Source: Chloroflexota bacterium
Lineage (GTDB): Bacteria > Chloroflexota > Dehalococcoidia > Dehalococcoidales > UBA2162
DNA: 61,779 bases
Reading direction: 5' to 3'
Assembly: GCA_016190825.1 (NCBI GenBank)
Contig: JACPPV010000021.1
Location: 1-61,779 of the forward strand
Numbering within the stretch: position 1 is the stretch's first letter; each line of letters begins with the position of its first letter. The position numbers and the translations under genes were made by a program. The notes below the pieces were generated by a model. That model was not told the origin of the DNA. It saw only the letters and a program-made list of their open reading frames with translations, and did not search any database. Shown in pieces: positions 37,045-46,463 of this stretch.

Positions 37045-39432
37045 CTACAGTTGGACGATGGTTGCGCCATCGCCTCCCTCGCCCTGCTTACCAGGACGGA
37101 ACGCTTTTACCAGTGGATGACCGGCCAGAGTTTCCCGGACAATCTGCCGGACAGTCCCCGTGCCGAAGCCATGGATAATCCGGACCTCCCGCTGATTTGC
37201 CAGCGAGGCATGGTCAAGATACGTATCAAGCGCCGGTTGCACTTCTTCCGCCCGCGTCCCCCGCAGGTCCAGCTCACGGGAAACCGGAGGGACTGTCATC
37301 CGGACCGGTGCCGGAAGTGCTTCACCGGCTGTTTTTCCACCGGGTAAGATTACCCTATCTATCTTATCAAGTCCAAGACTGAGTTTGATCTTGCCCGCTT
37401 GTACCTCAACCTCCTGCTTGGCTGTGGACACGGACAGCACTCTTCCTTTGATGCCGACTTCCCGGATAAGGACAAGGTCTCCGGGAGCGAAGCTGCTTCC
37501 ATCAGGCGCGCCCTCGTCTGTCTCCTCTTCCTGTTCAATGTGCAGCGCTGCGCCTCTCATTCGCTCCTGCACGGCGGCGACCGCTTTCCTGGTCCGCTCA
37601 AGGCTTTCTTTCGATTTCTCTCTGCGCAGCTCTGATGAAGCATCTTTGATTTGCCGGAGTAACTCGGCAGTTTCGAGAGCGATCTTATCCCGTGCCTGTT
37701 TGATGGCATCGTTCATCTCGGCTTTCAGCCGCTGCCTTTCCGTCTCCAAGCCCTTGTTTTGCTGCGCTGCCTCATCTCTTTCCCTTTCCAACTGGCTGTG
37801 GAGAGCCGAAATCTCCCGCTCTTTGTTCCTCAGGCTAAGCAAGAGGGTTTCCAGTTCCCTGGCGCCTTCTGGCAGGAGTCTCTTTGCTCCGGTGATGATG
37901 TCCCGGGGCAAGCCCAGGCGCGCGGCAATAGCCAGGGCGTTACTGCCGCCGGGTATGCCTATGGTAAGGTGATAGGTCGGGGTTAACGTGACCGGGTCAA
38001 AATCAAAAGAAGCATTACGCATGCCGGCGGTCGCCTGGGCAAAGGCTTTGACTTCGCTGAAATGTGTGGTGGCAACAGTCATCGTCCGACGTGAAAGGAA
38101 GTGTCTCAGAATAGAAACAGCCAGCGCTGACCCTTCCACAGGGTCTGTACTCGTGCCCAATTCATCCAGAAGTACCAGGCTCCTGTTGGTGGCTTGCGTG
38201 ACGATGCGAACGATGTTGCCCACGTGCCAGCTAAAAGTGGACAGTGTCTGCTGGATGCTCTGCTCATCACCAATGTCAGCGAATACGTTGTCAAACACCG
38301 GGAGCTGGCTCTCCGCGGCGGCAGGAATCGGAATGCCGCATTGCGTCATGAGGCTGAGCAACCCGATGGTCTTGAGCGCGACCGTCTTGCCGCCGGTATT
38401 GGGCCCGGTTATGACGAGCGACAGGAAGTCCCGCCCTATCTCGACTGAAAGAGGCACGGCTTTTTCTTCTAACAGAGGATGTCTGGCATTAATCAACTTC
38501 AGCACGTCTGCTGGCTCATCGACCGCGGGTTCTTCCCTATCGGGGAAGCTGACCAATGACGGTTCCACAGCCCGGAGTTTGCGGGCATATCGGGCTTTAG
38601 CCATCGCCAGATCCAATTCAGCCACCAACGTAATATCGCGGGAAATTTCCACTTCGTGGCTCCCAACCTCGGCGCTCAGGCTCCGCAATATCCTTTCAAC
38701 CTCCCGCCTTTCCTGGGTTACCGTTTCCCTTAGCTCGTTTCCCATTTCCACCGTCACCCACGGCTCGACGAAGATCGTGGCCCCGGTATTGGAAACATCA
38801 TGAACGATGCCTTTCATTTCCTTCCGTTGCTCAATCTTGATGGGGATGACGTATCTGCCTTCCCGTTCCGTAATGACGGGCTCCTGAATGATCCTGAGCC
38901 CGCGCGGAGTCTTCATGATAGCTTCTAATCTTTCGAGCAGGTGTCGGCGTAACTCCCGCAATCGCTGCCTGATGCTCGATAGCCCACTGGAGGCGCTATC
39001 CAGTACCTCGCCGCCCGGCGCAAGGCAGCCGGCAATGCTGCTGGCAACCTCATCAAACTCAACCAGCCTGGTGGCGATGCCCCAGAGAAGAGGTAATTCG
39101 TTTGCCATTTTTCCCAGCCGTCTGCGGATTTTGCTGACAGCAGAAAGGGTATCCTGAATGTTCAGGAGGTCTTGAGGTTCGAGTATTTTCCCCAGGGACG
39201 CCATTCTCACCGGCTGCCGTATATCTTGCGCTCCCCCGATGGTGAAATCCGGGTCTATATCCAGAAAATGGCGGGCCTCCGCCGACTGCCGGAGCAATCG
39301 GGCGACGTGTTGACAATCAGCAGATGGGTGCAAATCAAGTGCCAGTTGGCGGCTGGCGGAAAAAGACGTCATCCCGGCGAGATGCTGCTTTATCCGGGGG
39401 AACTCAAGTATTTGGAGGCTTTTGTCATCCAT
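37045..39432 (-). CDS. mutS2: MutS2 (MutSB/RqcU) ribosome-splitting ATPase
   Basis: 795 residues: N-terminal core and clamp, an ABC-type ATPase with Walker A GPNTGGKT near residue 343 and signature segment STFSWHVGNIV, Walker B LVLLDELGTSTDP, a long coiled coil rich in Glu and Arg, and a C-terminal Smr domain (ELDLRGTRAEEV, IIHGFGTGTVR). MutS2 has been shown in Bacillus to split collided ribosomes for quality control. I chose ATG 39432 because a TGCTATAAT box read on the minus strand (39451-39443) places the transcript start just before it; upstream in-frame ATGs overlap or precede the box. It is followed by the VLRF1-like gene. Confidence 0.95.
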   Translation of the reverse strand: MDDKSLQILEFPRIKQHLAGMTSFSASRQLALDLHPSADCQHVARLLRQSAEARHFLDIDPDFTIGGAQDIRQPVRMASLGKILEPQDLLNIQDTLSAVSKIRRRLGKMANELPLLWGIATRLVEFDEVASSIAGCLAPGGEVLDSASSGLSSIRQRLRELRRHLLERLEAIMKTPRGLRIIQEPVITEREGRYVIPIKIEQRKEMKGIVHDVSNTGATIFVEPWVTVEMGNELRETVTQERREVERILRSLSAEVGSHEVEISRDITLVAELDLAMAKARYARKLRAVEPSLVSFPDREEPAVDEPADVLKLINARHPLLEEKAVPLSVEIGRDFLSLVITGPNTGGKTVALKTIGLLSLMTQCGIPIPAAAESQLPVFDNVFADIGDEQSIQQTLSTFSWHVGNIVRIVTQATNRSLVLLDELGTSTDPVEGSALAVSILRHFLSRRTMTVATTHFSEVKAFAQATAGMRNASFDFDPVTLTPTYHLTIGIPGGSNALAIAARLGLPRDIITGAKRLLPEGARELETLLLSLRNKEREISALHSQLERERDEAAQQNKGLETERQRLKAEMNDAIKQARDKIALETAELLRQIKDASSELRREKSKESLERTRKAVAAVQERMRGAALHIEQEEETDEGAPDGSSFAPGDLVLIREVGIKGRVLSVSTAKQEVEVQAGKIKLSLGLDKIDRVILPGGKTAGEALPAPVRMTVPPVSRELDLRGTRAEEVQPALDTYLDHASLANQREVRIIHGFGTGTVRQIVRETLAGHPLVKAFRPGKQGEGGDGATIVQL

Positions 39433-39442
39433 AACGGAATAC

Positions 39443-39451
39443 ATTATAGCA
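39443..39451 (-). promoter_or_regulatory. Extended -10 promoter of mutS2
   Basis: TGCTATAAT on the minus strand; the start codon lies 11 bases after the box, so the transcript has a leader of only about four bases. Confidence 0.6.
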
Positions 39452-39507
39452 TGGCGCATAGAGCAAGGAGCACGGAATATAGCACATATCGTTCTCTCTG
39501 CCCGGTC

Positions 39508-40767
39508 TTATCTTGGTCGACTCCTCCTCTCGCTCGACGGTGTGCGATTCCTGAGGGCGAAGGTAACGGAGCGGACGGGTTGCTTCATCAGGGGGTAAAA
39601 TCGAGTGATGCGCGCCAGGACTGTCAGTACAGGCGGAGCAGAATCCAGAAGCAACGAATTTATTGAAATGCTTATGACAGCCGCCGAGATTATTACGGAG
39701 AAAAGCCTTTGTGAAATGATCCCCTGGTCCAGTCCGATATTTACCAGGATAAATGCGAATTCCCCGATCTGCGCCAAAAGCAGTCCTGCGAGAAGGGCGA
39801 TGGGAGTCCTCGTAAAAAGCCTCACGGCAAACGCTGTCACGGCCAATTTGCCGATAACCAGCGCTCCCAAAAATCCGATCAATGCAATAGGGCTTTCCCA
39901 AAACACAGATGGATCAAATAGAGCACCCATAGAGACGAAAAACACAGCAGCAAAGACATCCCGCATCGGCAACACACGGGATATCGCTGCTGGACGTTGA
40001 GAAGATTCGGCTATGACCAGACCTGCTAGAAATGCCCCAAATGCAAAGGACAGGCCGATCATTTGCACGATAACGCCACCGCCTAGGGCAAGAGCCAGCG
40101 CAACCAGAAGTGTCAACTCCTCTGAACCAAAGTGTCCAATCCACTCCAGAAGCCGTGGCCAGAGAAGTCTGCCCAGGATATACGCAGCAATGGCCAGGGC
40201 GACTACTTGCCCGAGCGCAATGAGGAACGACAACAGCGTGCCATCGCTTTCTCCCAGGAAAACTGCGAGGAGAAGCAACAGGGGAAGTGAAGAGACGTCC
40301 TGAATGGCGCTCATGCCGACTGCAATCCGTCCGTGCATGGATTCAGACTCATTACGGTCGTCGAGGACTCTGGCTATTACTGCACTACTCGACTGTGCCA
40401 GAATAATGCCTATCAAGAAGCCCTGGGCCAGGTTCAATCCGAACAAAGGCATGAATAGTATGCCCAGTCCAACGGTAAGGACAATCTGGATGGACCCCCC
40501 TAACAGGATGACATTCCCGAGCCCTCGAAAACGCGAAGGAGACATACCTGCTCCAAGTACAAAGAGTAACAGTGCGAGGCCGACTTCGATAAGAAGTCGG
40601 AGCTGGTCGAAGTCAGCTATGGGCCCGGGAGTAAATGGGCCAATGACGAGACCTGCGATAAGATAGCCAAGTATTACGGGTTGTCTCAAGCGAAGCGCCA
40701 GCGCTCCGCCGGCGGCGGCAGCTGCCAGAATCAGGACCAGATTGACCAGTACGCTAATTTCAGACAA
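39508..40767 (-). CDS. CPA2-family cation:proton antiporter
   Basis: 419 residues and about 11-12 membrane segments, of the KefB/GerN/NapA type. Family motifs: LRQPVILGYLIAGLVIGPFT near the N-terminus, LAQSSSAVIARVLDD, SAIQDVSSLPLLLLLA with the ion-path Asp, and SMGALFDPS. There is no C-terminal RCK/TrkA domain; instead the protein ends in a short basic tail. It would exchange Na+ or K+ for H+ across the cytoplasmic membrane. It sits between the heme operon and mutS2 on the same strand, but long gaps and its own -10 box suggest separate transcription. Confidence 0.9.
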   Translation of the reverse strand: MSEISVLVNLVLILAAAAAGGALALRLRQPVILGYLIAGLVIGPFTPGPIADFDQLRLLIEVGLALLLFVLGAGMSPSRFRGLGNVILLGGSIQIVLTVGLGILFMPLFGLNLAQGFLIGIILAQSSSAVIARVLDDRNESESMHGRIAVGMSAIQDVSSLPLLLLLAVFLGESDGTLLSFLIALGQVVALAIAAYILGRLLWPRLLEWIGHFGSEELTLLVALALALGGGVIVQMIGLSFAFGAFLAGLVIAESSQRPAAISRVLPMRDVFAAVFFVSMGALFDPSVFWESPIALIGFLGALVIGKLAVTAFAVRLFTRTPIALLAGLLLAQIGEFAFILVNIGLDQGIISQRLFSVIISAAVISISINSLLLDSAPPVLTVLARITRFYPLMKQPVRSVTFALRNRTPSSERRSRPR

Positions 40768-41095
40768 CGGTCTCGTTCCTCATGGTTCATGGAGATAACA
40801 AAAGCGGCGTTGGGATCGTTCGAATGCTCAGCCTGACTGGAAGGCATTACTGGTTCAATTACAGTCTGAGATATTATAGCATGGCAGCGTAGTCAAGCGG
40901 ATATGGGGCCATCGGCCGGGGCAAATCATGATTGAAATAACCAATCACCAGGAACCAGCCCTGTACTTGATACGGGATACAAACATCAAGCAAGTATCAA
41001 GAAACAAGTATCAAGAAGACGCTGATTCCTTCTCCCCCGGTTTTCTCCGGCTTGGGTTCTTCACTTGTTACTTGTTACCTGGTTATTGTCACTTG
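40768..41095. other. 328-base gap with a promoter and simple repeats
   Basis: There is no gene. It contains the extended -10 at 40873-40881 and, from about 40965 to 41105, imperfect direct repeats built on AAGTATCAAGAA and CTTGTTACTTGTTACCTGG. The repeat reaches the cobA/hemD stop codon. Confidence 0.5.
40873..40881 (-). promoter_or_regulatory. Extended -10 box upstream of the antiporter gene
   Basis: TGCTATAAT on the minus strand, about 105 bases before the antiporter ATG. The surrounding TGCCATGCTATAAT resembles the mutS2 promoter. Confidence 0.45.
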
Positions 41096-42610
41096 TTACT
41101 TGCTAAAGTGCTCTTCAATGGCGGCTACCAGTGCGGGGATTGTGGCTTCCCAGGCGAGGATGTCCACTCTGAGCCCGGCCTTTTTCGCTGTCTCGGCGGT
41201 CTTTTTGCCGATGCAGGCGACTTTCGCCTTTCCGATATCCAGCGGCTCTCCCTGGAAGGCGGCAACCAGGTTGGTCACCGTGGATGAACTGGCGAAGGTA
41301 ATGACATCGATCTTTCCTGATGGCAGCATTTTCCTGGCTTCGGCGATGCCCTCCGTTGCCGGGACCGTCCGGTAGACTGCTACGTCATCCACCTCGGCGC
41401 CTAGCCTACGCAGCCCTTCGACCAATGCCCTGTCAGCGATATCGGCACGGGGCAGCAGGAAACGCTGGCCGCGGATGTCCCGATTCTGCATTCCGGCAAC
41501 GATTGCGCTGGTTGTATAGTCGCCGGGCGTGTAATCGGGGAGAATTCCCCTTTCCTGCAAAACGTGGGCGGTCGCCGGCCCGATGGTCCCGATCTTGATG
41601 CCTTTCAATGTGCGGGCATCAAGCCCGAGCGTGTGCAGGCGCTTGAAAAAAGCGTCAACCCCGTTGACGCTGGTGAACAATAGCCACTGATACTGCGTAA
41701 TACCGGCGATTGCCCGGTCAAGCTCACCGGTATCTTCAAGAGGCTGGATGTCAATCGCCGGCAACTCGACCGGCAATGCGCCTTTTTCCGCCAGGAGCTG
41801 GCTCAGGGCGCTTGCCTGCTGCCTCGCCCGCGTCACAAGGACGCGCTTGCCGGAGAGGGGGCGGTTATCAAACCAGCGTATTTCGTCTCTGAGCTTGACC
41901 ACATCCCCGACGACTACCAGCGCCGGTGCTTTGACCTGTTCCTCTTCTGCGCGGGTAACGATATCGGCGAGAGAACCGGTTACCGTTCTCTGGTCCGGCC
42001 GTGTGCCGTTCTCGATTACCGCCACCGGCGTTTCCGGGTGCCGCCCGTACTTGACCAGCTTAGCGATGATTTCGGACAGGTTTTGCACACCCATAAGGAA
42101 GATCAGGGTGTCTGTGCCCCGGGAGAGATATTCCCAGTCGATGCTTGAGTTTTCCTTGGTCGGATCTTCGTGTCCGGTAATCACGGAGAAGGAAGAAGCC
42201 AGTCCTCGATGCGTGACCGGTATCCCGGCATAGGCTGGTACGGCTATGGCTGAGGTTATGCCGGGAACAATCTCAAAAGGAATGTTGTGTTCTGTGAGCG
42301 CCTGGGCTTCCTCGCCTCCCCTCCCCAGGACAAAGGGGTCTCCACCTTTGAGGCGCACCACAGTCTTGCCTGTAATGGCCTTTTCTACCAGCATCTCATT
42401 GATTTCCGGCTGGGTCATGGTGTGTCCCGCTCTTCCCTTGCCGGCGTAGATTCTTTCCGCCGTCTCCGGGGCGGCGTCCAGCAATTGCTCGTTTATCAGT
42501 CGGTCGTAGATGACCACCTCTGCCCGCTTAAGACATTCAATTCCCCTGACGGTAATCAGGCCCGGATCGCCGGGCCCCGCACCGACCAGATAAACCTTGC
42601 CTTTAGCCAC
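41096..42610 (-). CDS. cobA-hemD: Uroporphyrinogen-III C-methyltransferase / uroporphyrinogen-III synthase fusion
   Basis: 504 residues. Residues 1-245 are the SAM-dependent methyltransferase (GKVYLVGAGPGDPGLIT, VVRLKGGDPFVLGRGGEE, the GITSAIAVPAYAGIPVTHRG segment), making precorrin-2 from uroporphyrinogen III. Residues 255-504 are HemD (GKRVLVTRARQQ, LLFTSVNGVDAF, TFASSSTVTN), which closes the ring of hydroxymethylbilane. Combining both reactions channels the intermediate toward siroheme, fitting an Ahb-type heme route. It is the last gene of the operon; its start overlaps hemC by eight bases. Confidence 0.96.
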   Translation of the reverse strand: MAKGKVYLVGAGPGDPGLITVRGIECLKRAEVVIYDRLINEQLLDAAPETAERIYAGKGRAGHTMTQPEINEMLVEKAITGKTVVRLKGGDPFVLGRGGEEAQALTEHNIPFEIVPGITSAIAVPAYAGIPVTHRGLASSFSVITGHEDPTKENSSIDWEYLSRGTDTLIFLMGVQNLSEIIAKLVKYGRHPETPVAVIENGTRPDQRTVTGSLADIVTRAEEEQVKAPALVVVGDVVKLRDEIRWFDNRPLSGKRVLVTRARQQASALSQLLAEKGALPVELPAIDIQPLEDTGELDRAIAGITQYQWLLFTSVNGVDAFFKRLHTLGLDARTLKGIKIGTIGPATAHVLQERGILPDYTPGDYTTSAIVAGMQNRDIRGQRFLLPRADIADRALVEGLRRLGAEVDDVAVYRTVPATEGIAEARKMLPSGKIDVITFASSSTVTNLVAAFQGEPLDIGKAKVACIGKKTAETAKKAGLRVDILAWEATIPALVAAIEEHFSK

Positions 42611-43532
42611 TTTTCTTTACACCGGCGATGAATGCAGCGGAAACGGCATCGAGGAACTTCCGTGCCAGGCGGATACCGATTTGCTCCGCCTCGTCCGGCT
42701 TGCCTTCTTCTACATCTTTCAGAATCCTCGTCCCGTCAACGTCGGATACCATTCCCGAAAGTCTGAGGGTATCACCTTTGACCGTTCCCAGGGCGGCTAT
42801 CGGTGTGGTGCAGCCTCCGCCCATCGCCCTGAGAAAGGCGCGCTCGGCGGTAACGCTCTGCCATGTGGGCATGTGGTTGAGGGGGGCTACCAGCGCTAAT
42901 GTTTCCTTATCGTCCGCCCGGGCTTCCAGAGCCAGCGCACCCTGGCCTACGGCGGGCAAAAAGCTATCTATGGGGAGGTACTCAGTGATCCTATCCTGTA
43001 AACCGAGACGGATGATTCCGGCAGCAGCAACGATAACACCGTCGAGCTCTCCGCTCGAAACGCGGCGCAGGCGGCTGTCAACATTTCCTCTAATACTCTG
43101 TACCTGCACGTTCGGGCGGAGGGCGGTGAGCTGTACGGCGCGGCGCGGACTGCCGGTCCCGATTCTGGCCCCCGGAGGAAGTTCCGCCAGCTTCTTCCCT
43201 CCGGCGGAGACCAGGACGTCCCGCGGGTCAGCCCTTTCCGTCACTGCCGCGAGGCAAAGACCACGGGGAACATCTGTCATCATATCTTTCAAGCTGTGTA
43301 CCGCCAGATCGATGCGGCCGTCAAGCAGTGCCGTTTCAATCTCTTTGACGAATATACCGCTCCCTTCCATGTCATCAAAGGGCTTATTGCGCTCGCGATC
43401 GCCGGTCGTCTTTATCTTGGAAAGGTTTATCTCCAGGCGGGGATTTGCCTTCTTGAGAGCGGCAATGATCATCTCGGTCTGAATCAGCGCCAGCTTGCTG
43501 CCGCGGGAGCCGATGGTGAGCCTGGTTTTCAC
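42603..43532 (-). CDS. hemC: Hydroxymethylbilane synthase (porphobilinogen deaminase)
   Basis: Joins four porphobilinogens. 309 residues. Catalytic Asp in HSLKDMMTD (79-87), GTGSPRRAVQL at 126-135, the RGNVDSRLRR segment, and Cys241 in MGGGCTTPIAA, which carries the dipyrromethane cofactor. ATG 43532 overlaps the hemA stop by four bases. Confidence 0.97.
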   Translation of the reverse strand: MKTRLTIGSRGSKLALIQTEMIIAALKKANPRLEINLSKIKTTGDRERNKPFDDMEGSGIFVKEIETALLDGRIDLAVHSLKDMMTDVPRGLCLAAVTERADPRDVLVSAGGKKLAELPPGARIGTGSPRRAVQLTALRPNVQVQSIRGNVDSRLRRVSSGELDGVIVAAAGIIRLGLQDRITEYLPIDSFLPAVGQGALALEARADDKETLALVAPLNHMPTWQSVTAERAFLRAMGGGCTTPIAALGTVKGDTLRLSGMVSDVDGTRILKDVEEGKPDEAEQIGIRLARKFLDAVSAAFIAGVKKSG

Positions 43533-44797
43533 TCCGATTTTCCCTTCTTTAAATGGAATATTCGGCTGACCATCTCAATGCTGTCTTCCCGGCTCCCGTT
43601 ATTGTGTTCGAGATATTCGATGGGGTCTTTCAATATCTTAACGACAATGGATTTGGTCATGGCTTCCAGATAGTCCCGTTCCTCCTGGGACAGGGAGCGC
43701 AGCTTCTTCAGTGTTTTGTTTAGCTGTGCGGTACGCACCGCTTCAGCCTTTTCCATAAGGGCGCTGACTGCCGGCCTGATCTGAAGCGCCTGCCACCAGG
43801 CAGTCAGCTTGTCCAGCTCTGCCCTGATGATTTCGGCTGCGAGGGCAGTTTCCTCTTCCCGCTGCTTGCGGTTAGCCTCGGAAATCCCGGTCAGGTCATC
43901 CATGTTGTAAAGGAAGACATTATTTACCTGTTTCACCGCTGGTTCTACGTTTCTCGGCACGGCGATGTCAATGATTACGAGCGGCAGCTCCGGGCGCTCC
44001 TTCATGGCTTGTTCCACCTGCGGAACGTCCAGTATCCATTGTGGCGCTTCGGCGCAGGCAACAACGATATTGCAGGAGCTCAACACCTGTGGGACGTGGC
44101 TGAGTTCCACTGCCGTTCCGCCCAGCATCATCGCGAGGGCTGATGCCCTTTCTTGCGTCCGGTTGGCGACGACTATCCTGGGTGTTCCGTAATCCCTGGC
44201 TGCTTTGGCGACCAATCTGCCCGCCTCACCGGCGCCAATGACCAGCATGCGGCAGGTGCTCATGTCGCCAGCGATCCTCGTTGCCAGGTCCACCGCCACG
44301 GAGCTTACCGATAGGGCGTTCTTGCTGATGCCCGTCTCCTCGCGAACGCGCCGGCCGGTGCGGATGGCGCTCTGGAAAAGGTGGCGCAGCGGCAGGCTCA
44401 CCATTCCGGCTTTTTCAGCCGCTTGGAGCGCATGACCAACCTGTCCCAGCACCTCGTACTCGCCGATTATCAGGGAATCGAGGCCGCCGGCGATGCGGAA
44501 CAGATGCTCGGCGACTATCCCGGGCTGGGTGATGACGTAGGTGCTGGGAGTCAGCTCGGCATCGGAGAAATTGAAGCAGGTGCAGAAAAAGCTGAAAATG
44601 TCCTTTTCTGCCTCGCGCCCATCGCTGCTGACGGTGTAAACCTCTGTCCGGTTGCAGGTGGAGAGAATAATTCCGTTGGGGACGTAGCTGCCCAGCAACT
44701 GGAGGTAGCGGTCAAGCTCATCCTTCCTGATTGCCGCTCGTTCCAGGACTTCGATCGGGGCAGTTTGATGATTGATGCCGACAAGAGTAATCTTCAT
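43529..44797 (-). CDS. hemA: Glutamyl-tRNA reductase
   Basis: First committed step of C5-pathway tetrapyrrole synthesis: NADPH reduction of glutamyl-tRNA. Catalytic Cys48 in ILSTCNRTEVY, GEYEVLGQV, the NADPH-binding VIGAGEAGRLV (186-196) and the C-terminal dimerisation helix. 422 residues. The gene follows sirC by three bases. Feedback by heme is known for the family through N-terminal residues but cannot be assessed here. Confidence 0.97.
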   Translation of the reverse strand: MKITLVGINHQTAPIEVLERAAIRKDELDRYLQLLGSYVPNGIILSTCNRTEVYTVSSDGREAEKDIFSFFCTCFNFSDAELTPSTYVITQPGIVAEHLFRIAGGLDSLIIGEYEVLGQVGHALQAAEKAGMVSLPLRHLFQSAIRTGRRVREETGISKNALSVSSVAVDLATRIAGDMSTCRMLVIGAGEAGRLVAKAARDYGTPRIVVANRTQERASALAMMLGGTAVELSHVPQVLSSCNIVVACAEAPQWILDVPQVEQAMKERPELPLVIIDIAVPRNVEPAVKQVNNVFLYNMDDLTGISEANRKQREEETALAAEIIRAELDKLTAWWQALQIRPAVSALMEKAEAVRTAQLNKTLKKLRSLSQEERDYLEAMTKSIVVKILKDPIEYLEHNNGSREDSIEMVSRIFHLKKGKSE

Positions 44798-44800
44798 TAA

Positions 44801-45472
44801 TCAGACCTTCTTGATTTCTTCGGGCTGTTTGAGTAGATGCTCGAACAGAGTATCTCTGGCTCTTCCTCTGTGCCCCTGTTTAACCAGGCTGACTAGCCTG
44901 TCCACGTCCAGTGCTTCCTGCCATGTTTCGGCGTCTACCTTGATCCCACGTTGCTTCACTTCCGTGCGCACCTCGTCAATCAGCCGCGCCAGCTCAGCAT
45001 ATTCTTCGCCAAAGTCCTCTTCCAGCCTGGTCCTAATCTTTCGCGCCAGCGCCGGACTCAGCCCGGCGGTTGATATGGCGATGGACAGGCCGCCGCGACG
45101 CACTATTGCCGGCGCGATAAAGTCAGAAAGTTCGGCGTCATCCACCACATTGACCAGGACGTGCCTCTCTCTCGCCTCCCGCGCTATCCGGGAGTTGGTG
45201 GTGCGGCTATCAGTCGCGGCGATGGCGATGAAAGCTCCCTGCAGGTCGCCAGTCTGATAATGTCTCTGGAAAACGCCTATTTCCCGGTTTTCCGCCAGCC
45301 CAACTATCTCCGGGCAAAGCTCAGGGCTGACCACGTCCACCTTTGCTCCGTGCTCGAGCAGCCCCTTGACCTTGCGCAAGGCTACATTTCCACCGCCGAT
45401 GACAACACATTTTTTCCCCTGAATGTCTAGAAAGACGGGATAATAGGCCGGCGTTTGTTCTCTTGCGCTCAT
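44801..45472 (-). CDS. Precorrin-2 dehydrogenase / sirohydrochlorin ferrochelatase (Met8/SirC/CysG-N type)
   Basis: 223 residues from ATG 45472, which overlaps the ahbAB stop as ATGA; the frame extends upstream to 45577 but that part lies inside ahbAB. YYPVFLDIQGKKCVVIGGGNVALRKV is the NAD-binding N-terminus in two short segments; AATDSRTTN and the STAGLSPALARKIR segment complete the family signature. It oxidises precorrin-2 to sirohydrochlorin; in bifunctional relatives the same protein also inserts iron. No other sirohydrochlorin chelatase (CbiX/SirB) is in the window, so this enzyme may do both. Confidence 0.92.
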   Translation of the reverse strand: MSAREQTPAYYPVFLDIQGKKCVVIGGGNVALRKVKGLLEHGAKVDVVSPELCPEIVGLAENREIGVFQRHYQTGDLQGAFIAIAATDSRTTNSRIAREARERHVLVNVVDDAELSDFIAPAIVRRGGLSIAISTAGLSPALARKIRTRLEEDFGEEYAELARLIDEVRTEVKQRGIKVDAETWQEALDVDRLVSLVKQGHRGRARDTLFEHLLKQPEEIKKV

Positions 45473-46452
45473 ACCAGGTACTTTATCCTCGTTTTTTTGA
45501 ATTCCTTTGTGCTGAAAAGGAGAACGGGGTCTCCGAGTTCGGTTTTTAATGTTACCGCATTCGCAATTTTGTAGCAAGCCTCTTCAGTGTGGCCGTGGAT
45601 CATGGCGAAAAGGTTATACGGCCAGAGGTGGTTGGTCTCCCTTTCATAGCAGTGACTGACCTCAGCCATTGCTGCCAGCTCATTTCCAGCGGCGTCTATC
45701 CTTTCAGGCGGCGCGATCCAGCAGGTCATGGCGTTGGCAGTGAAGCCAACACTGCGGTGATTGACCTGGGCGCTGAAACGCCGAATGATGTTACGATCCA
45801 AAAGGGAGCGGCACTGCGCCAGGAAAATTTCCAATTCCAGACCTGTTTCCTGGGCCATCTCATCAAAAGGCAAGGGGACCAGCGGCAGGTCTTGCTGAAG
45901 CTCGTTGATCACCAGCCGGTCAAGGTCGGAAAGCTCAGCCGGTGCCGGCAGAGCACCATCCCGACTTGTCAGGACGGTAGCCGCCGTATCGTCTTCATCG
46001 GCGGCGAAAAGAGCCCTTATCTTGAACAGTTTGGTGGCCGGCAGGGCGGTCACCGCTTCAGCGCCCGTGCGTTCGGCGAGGCGTTCTAGCTCGGAAGCCA
46101 GGTCCACTGCTGGCGGAATTGCCAGCGTTATCCAGAAATTGAACTCATGGTCCCGTTCATAGCTGTGGCTGATCCCCGGGTGATGAGCAACGAACTGCAC
46201 AGCCTGGTCCAATCGGGAACCGGCTACCTTCATGGCTACCAGAGTGCTCTTGTAGCCGAGACGCCTTGAATCCACAACCGGGCCGACCTGGCGGACCATT
46301 CCCCGGTCTTTCAGTCCCCGGAGGCGTTCGATGACTTCTTCACTGTCTATACCCAACTTTTGTCCGAGGGCAAGGTATGGCATGGGGACCAGTGGAAATT
46401 CCAACTGGATCTGGCTGAGTAGCTTTTTGCTGATACTGTCCAGGGGTTTCAT
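45469..46452 (-). CDS. ahbAB: Siroheme decarboxylase, both subunits fused (AhbA-AhbB)
   Basis: 327 residues made of two homologous Lrp/AsnC-like halves. Half 1 (about 1-155) has an HTH-like N-terminus and ISHSYERDHEFNFWITL (94-110); half 2 (about 172-327) has VSHCYERETNHLWPYNLFAM (265-284). The paired His and Arg residues are those of AhbA/AhbB and NirDLGH proteins, which remove two acetate carboxyls from siroheme to give didecarboxysiroheme. In many organisms ahbA and ahbB are separate genes; here they are one chain. It lies between ahbD and sirC. Confidence 0.92.
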   Translation of the reverse strand: MKPLDSISKKLLSQIQLEFPLVPMPYLALGQKLGIDSEEVIERLRGLKDRGMVRQVGPVVDSRRLGYKSTLVAMKVAGSRLDQAVQFVAHHPGISHSYERDHEFNFWITLAIPPAVDLASELERLAERTGAEAVTALPATKLFKIRALFAADEDDTAATVLTSRDGALPAPAELSDLDRLVINELQQDLPLVPLPFDEMAQETGLELEIFLAQCRSLLDRNIIRRFSAQVNHRSVGFTANAMTCWIAPPERIDAAGNELAAMAEVSHCYERETNHLWPYNLFAMIHGHTEEACYKIANAVTLKTELGDPVLLFSTKEFKKTRIKYLV

Positions 46453-46463
46453 CCTTTCTCAAT

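Noticed and set aside
40965-41105. CRISPR-like array
   Set aside because: Imperfect simple repeats (CTTGTTACTTG and similar) without regular spacing or unique spacers, and no cas genes.
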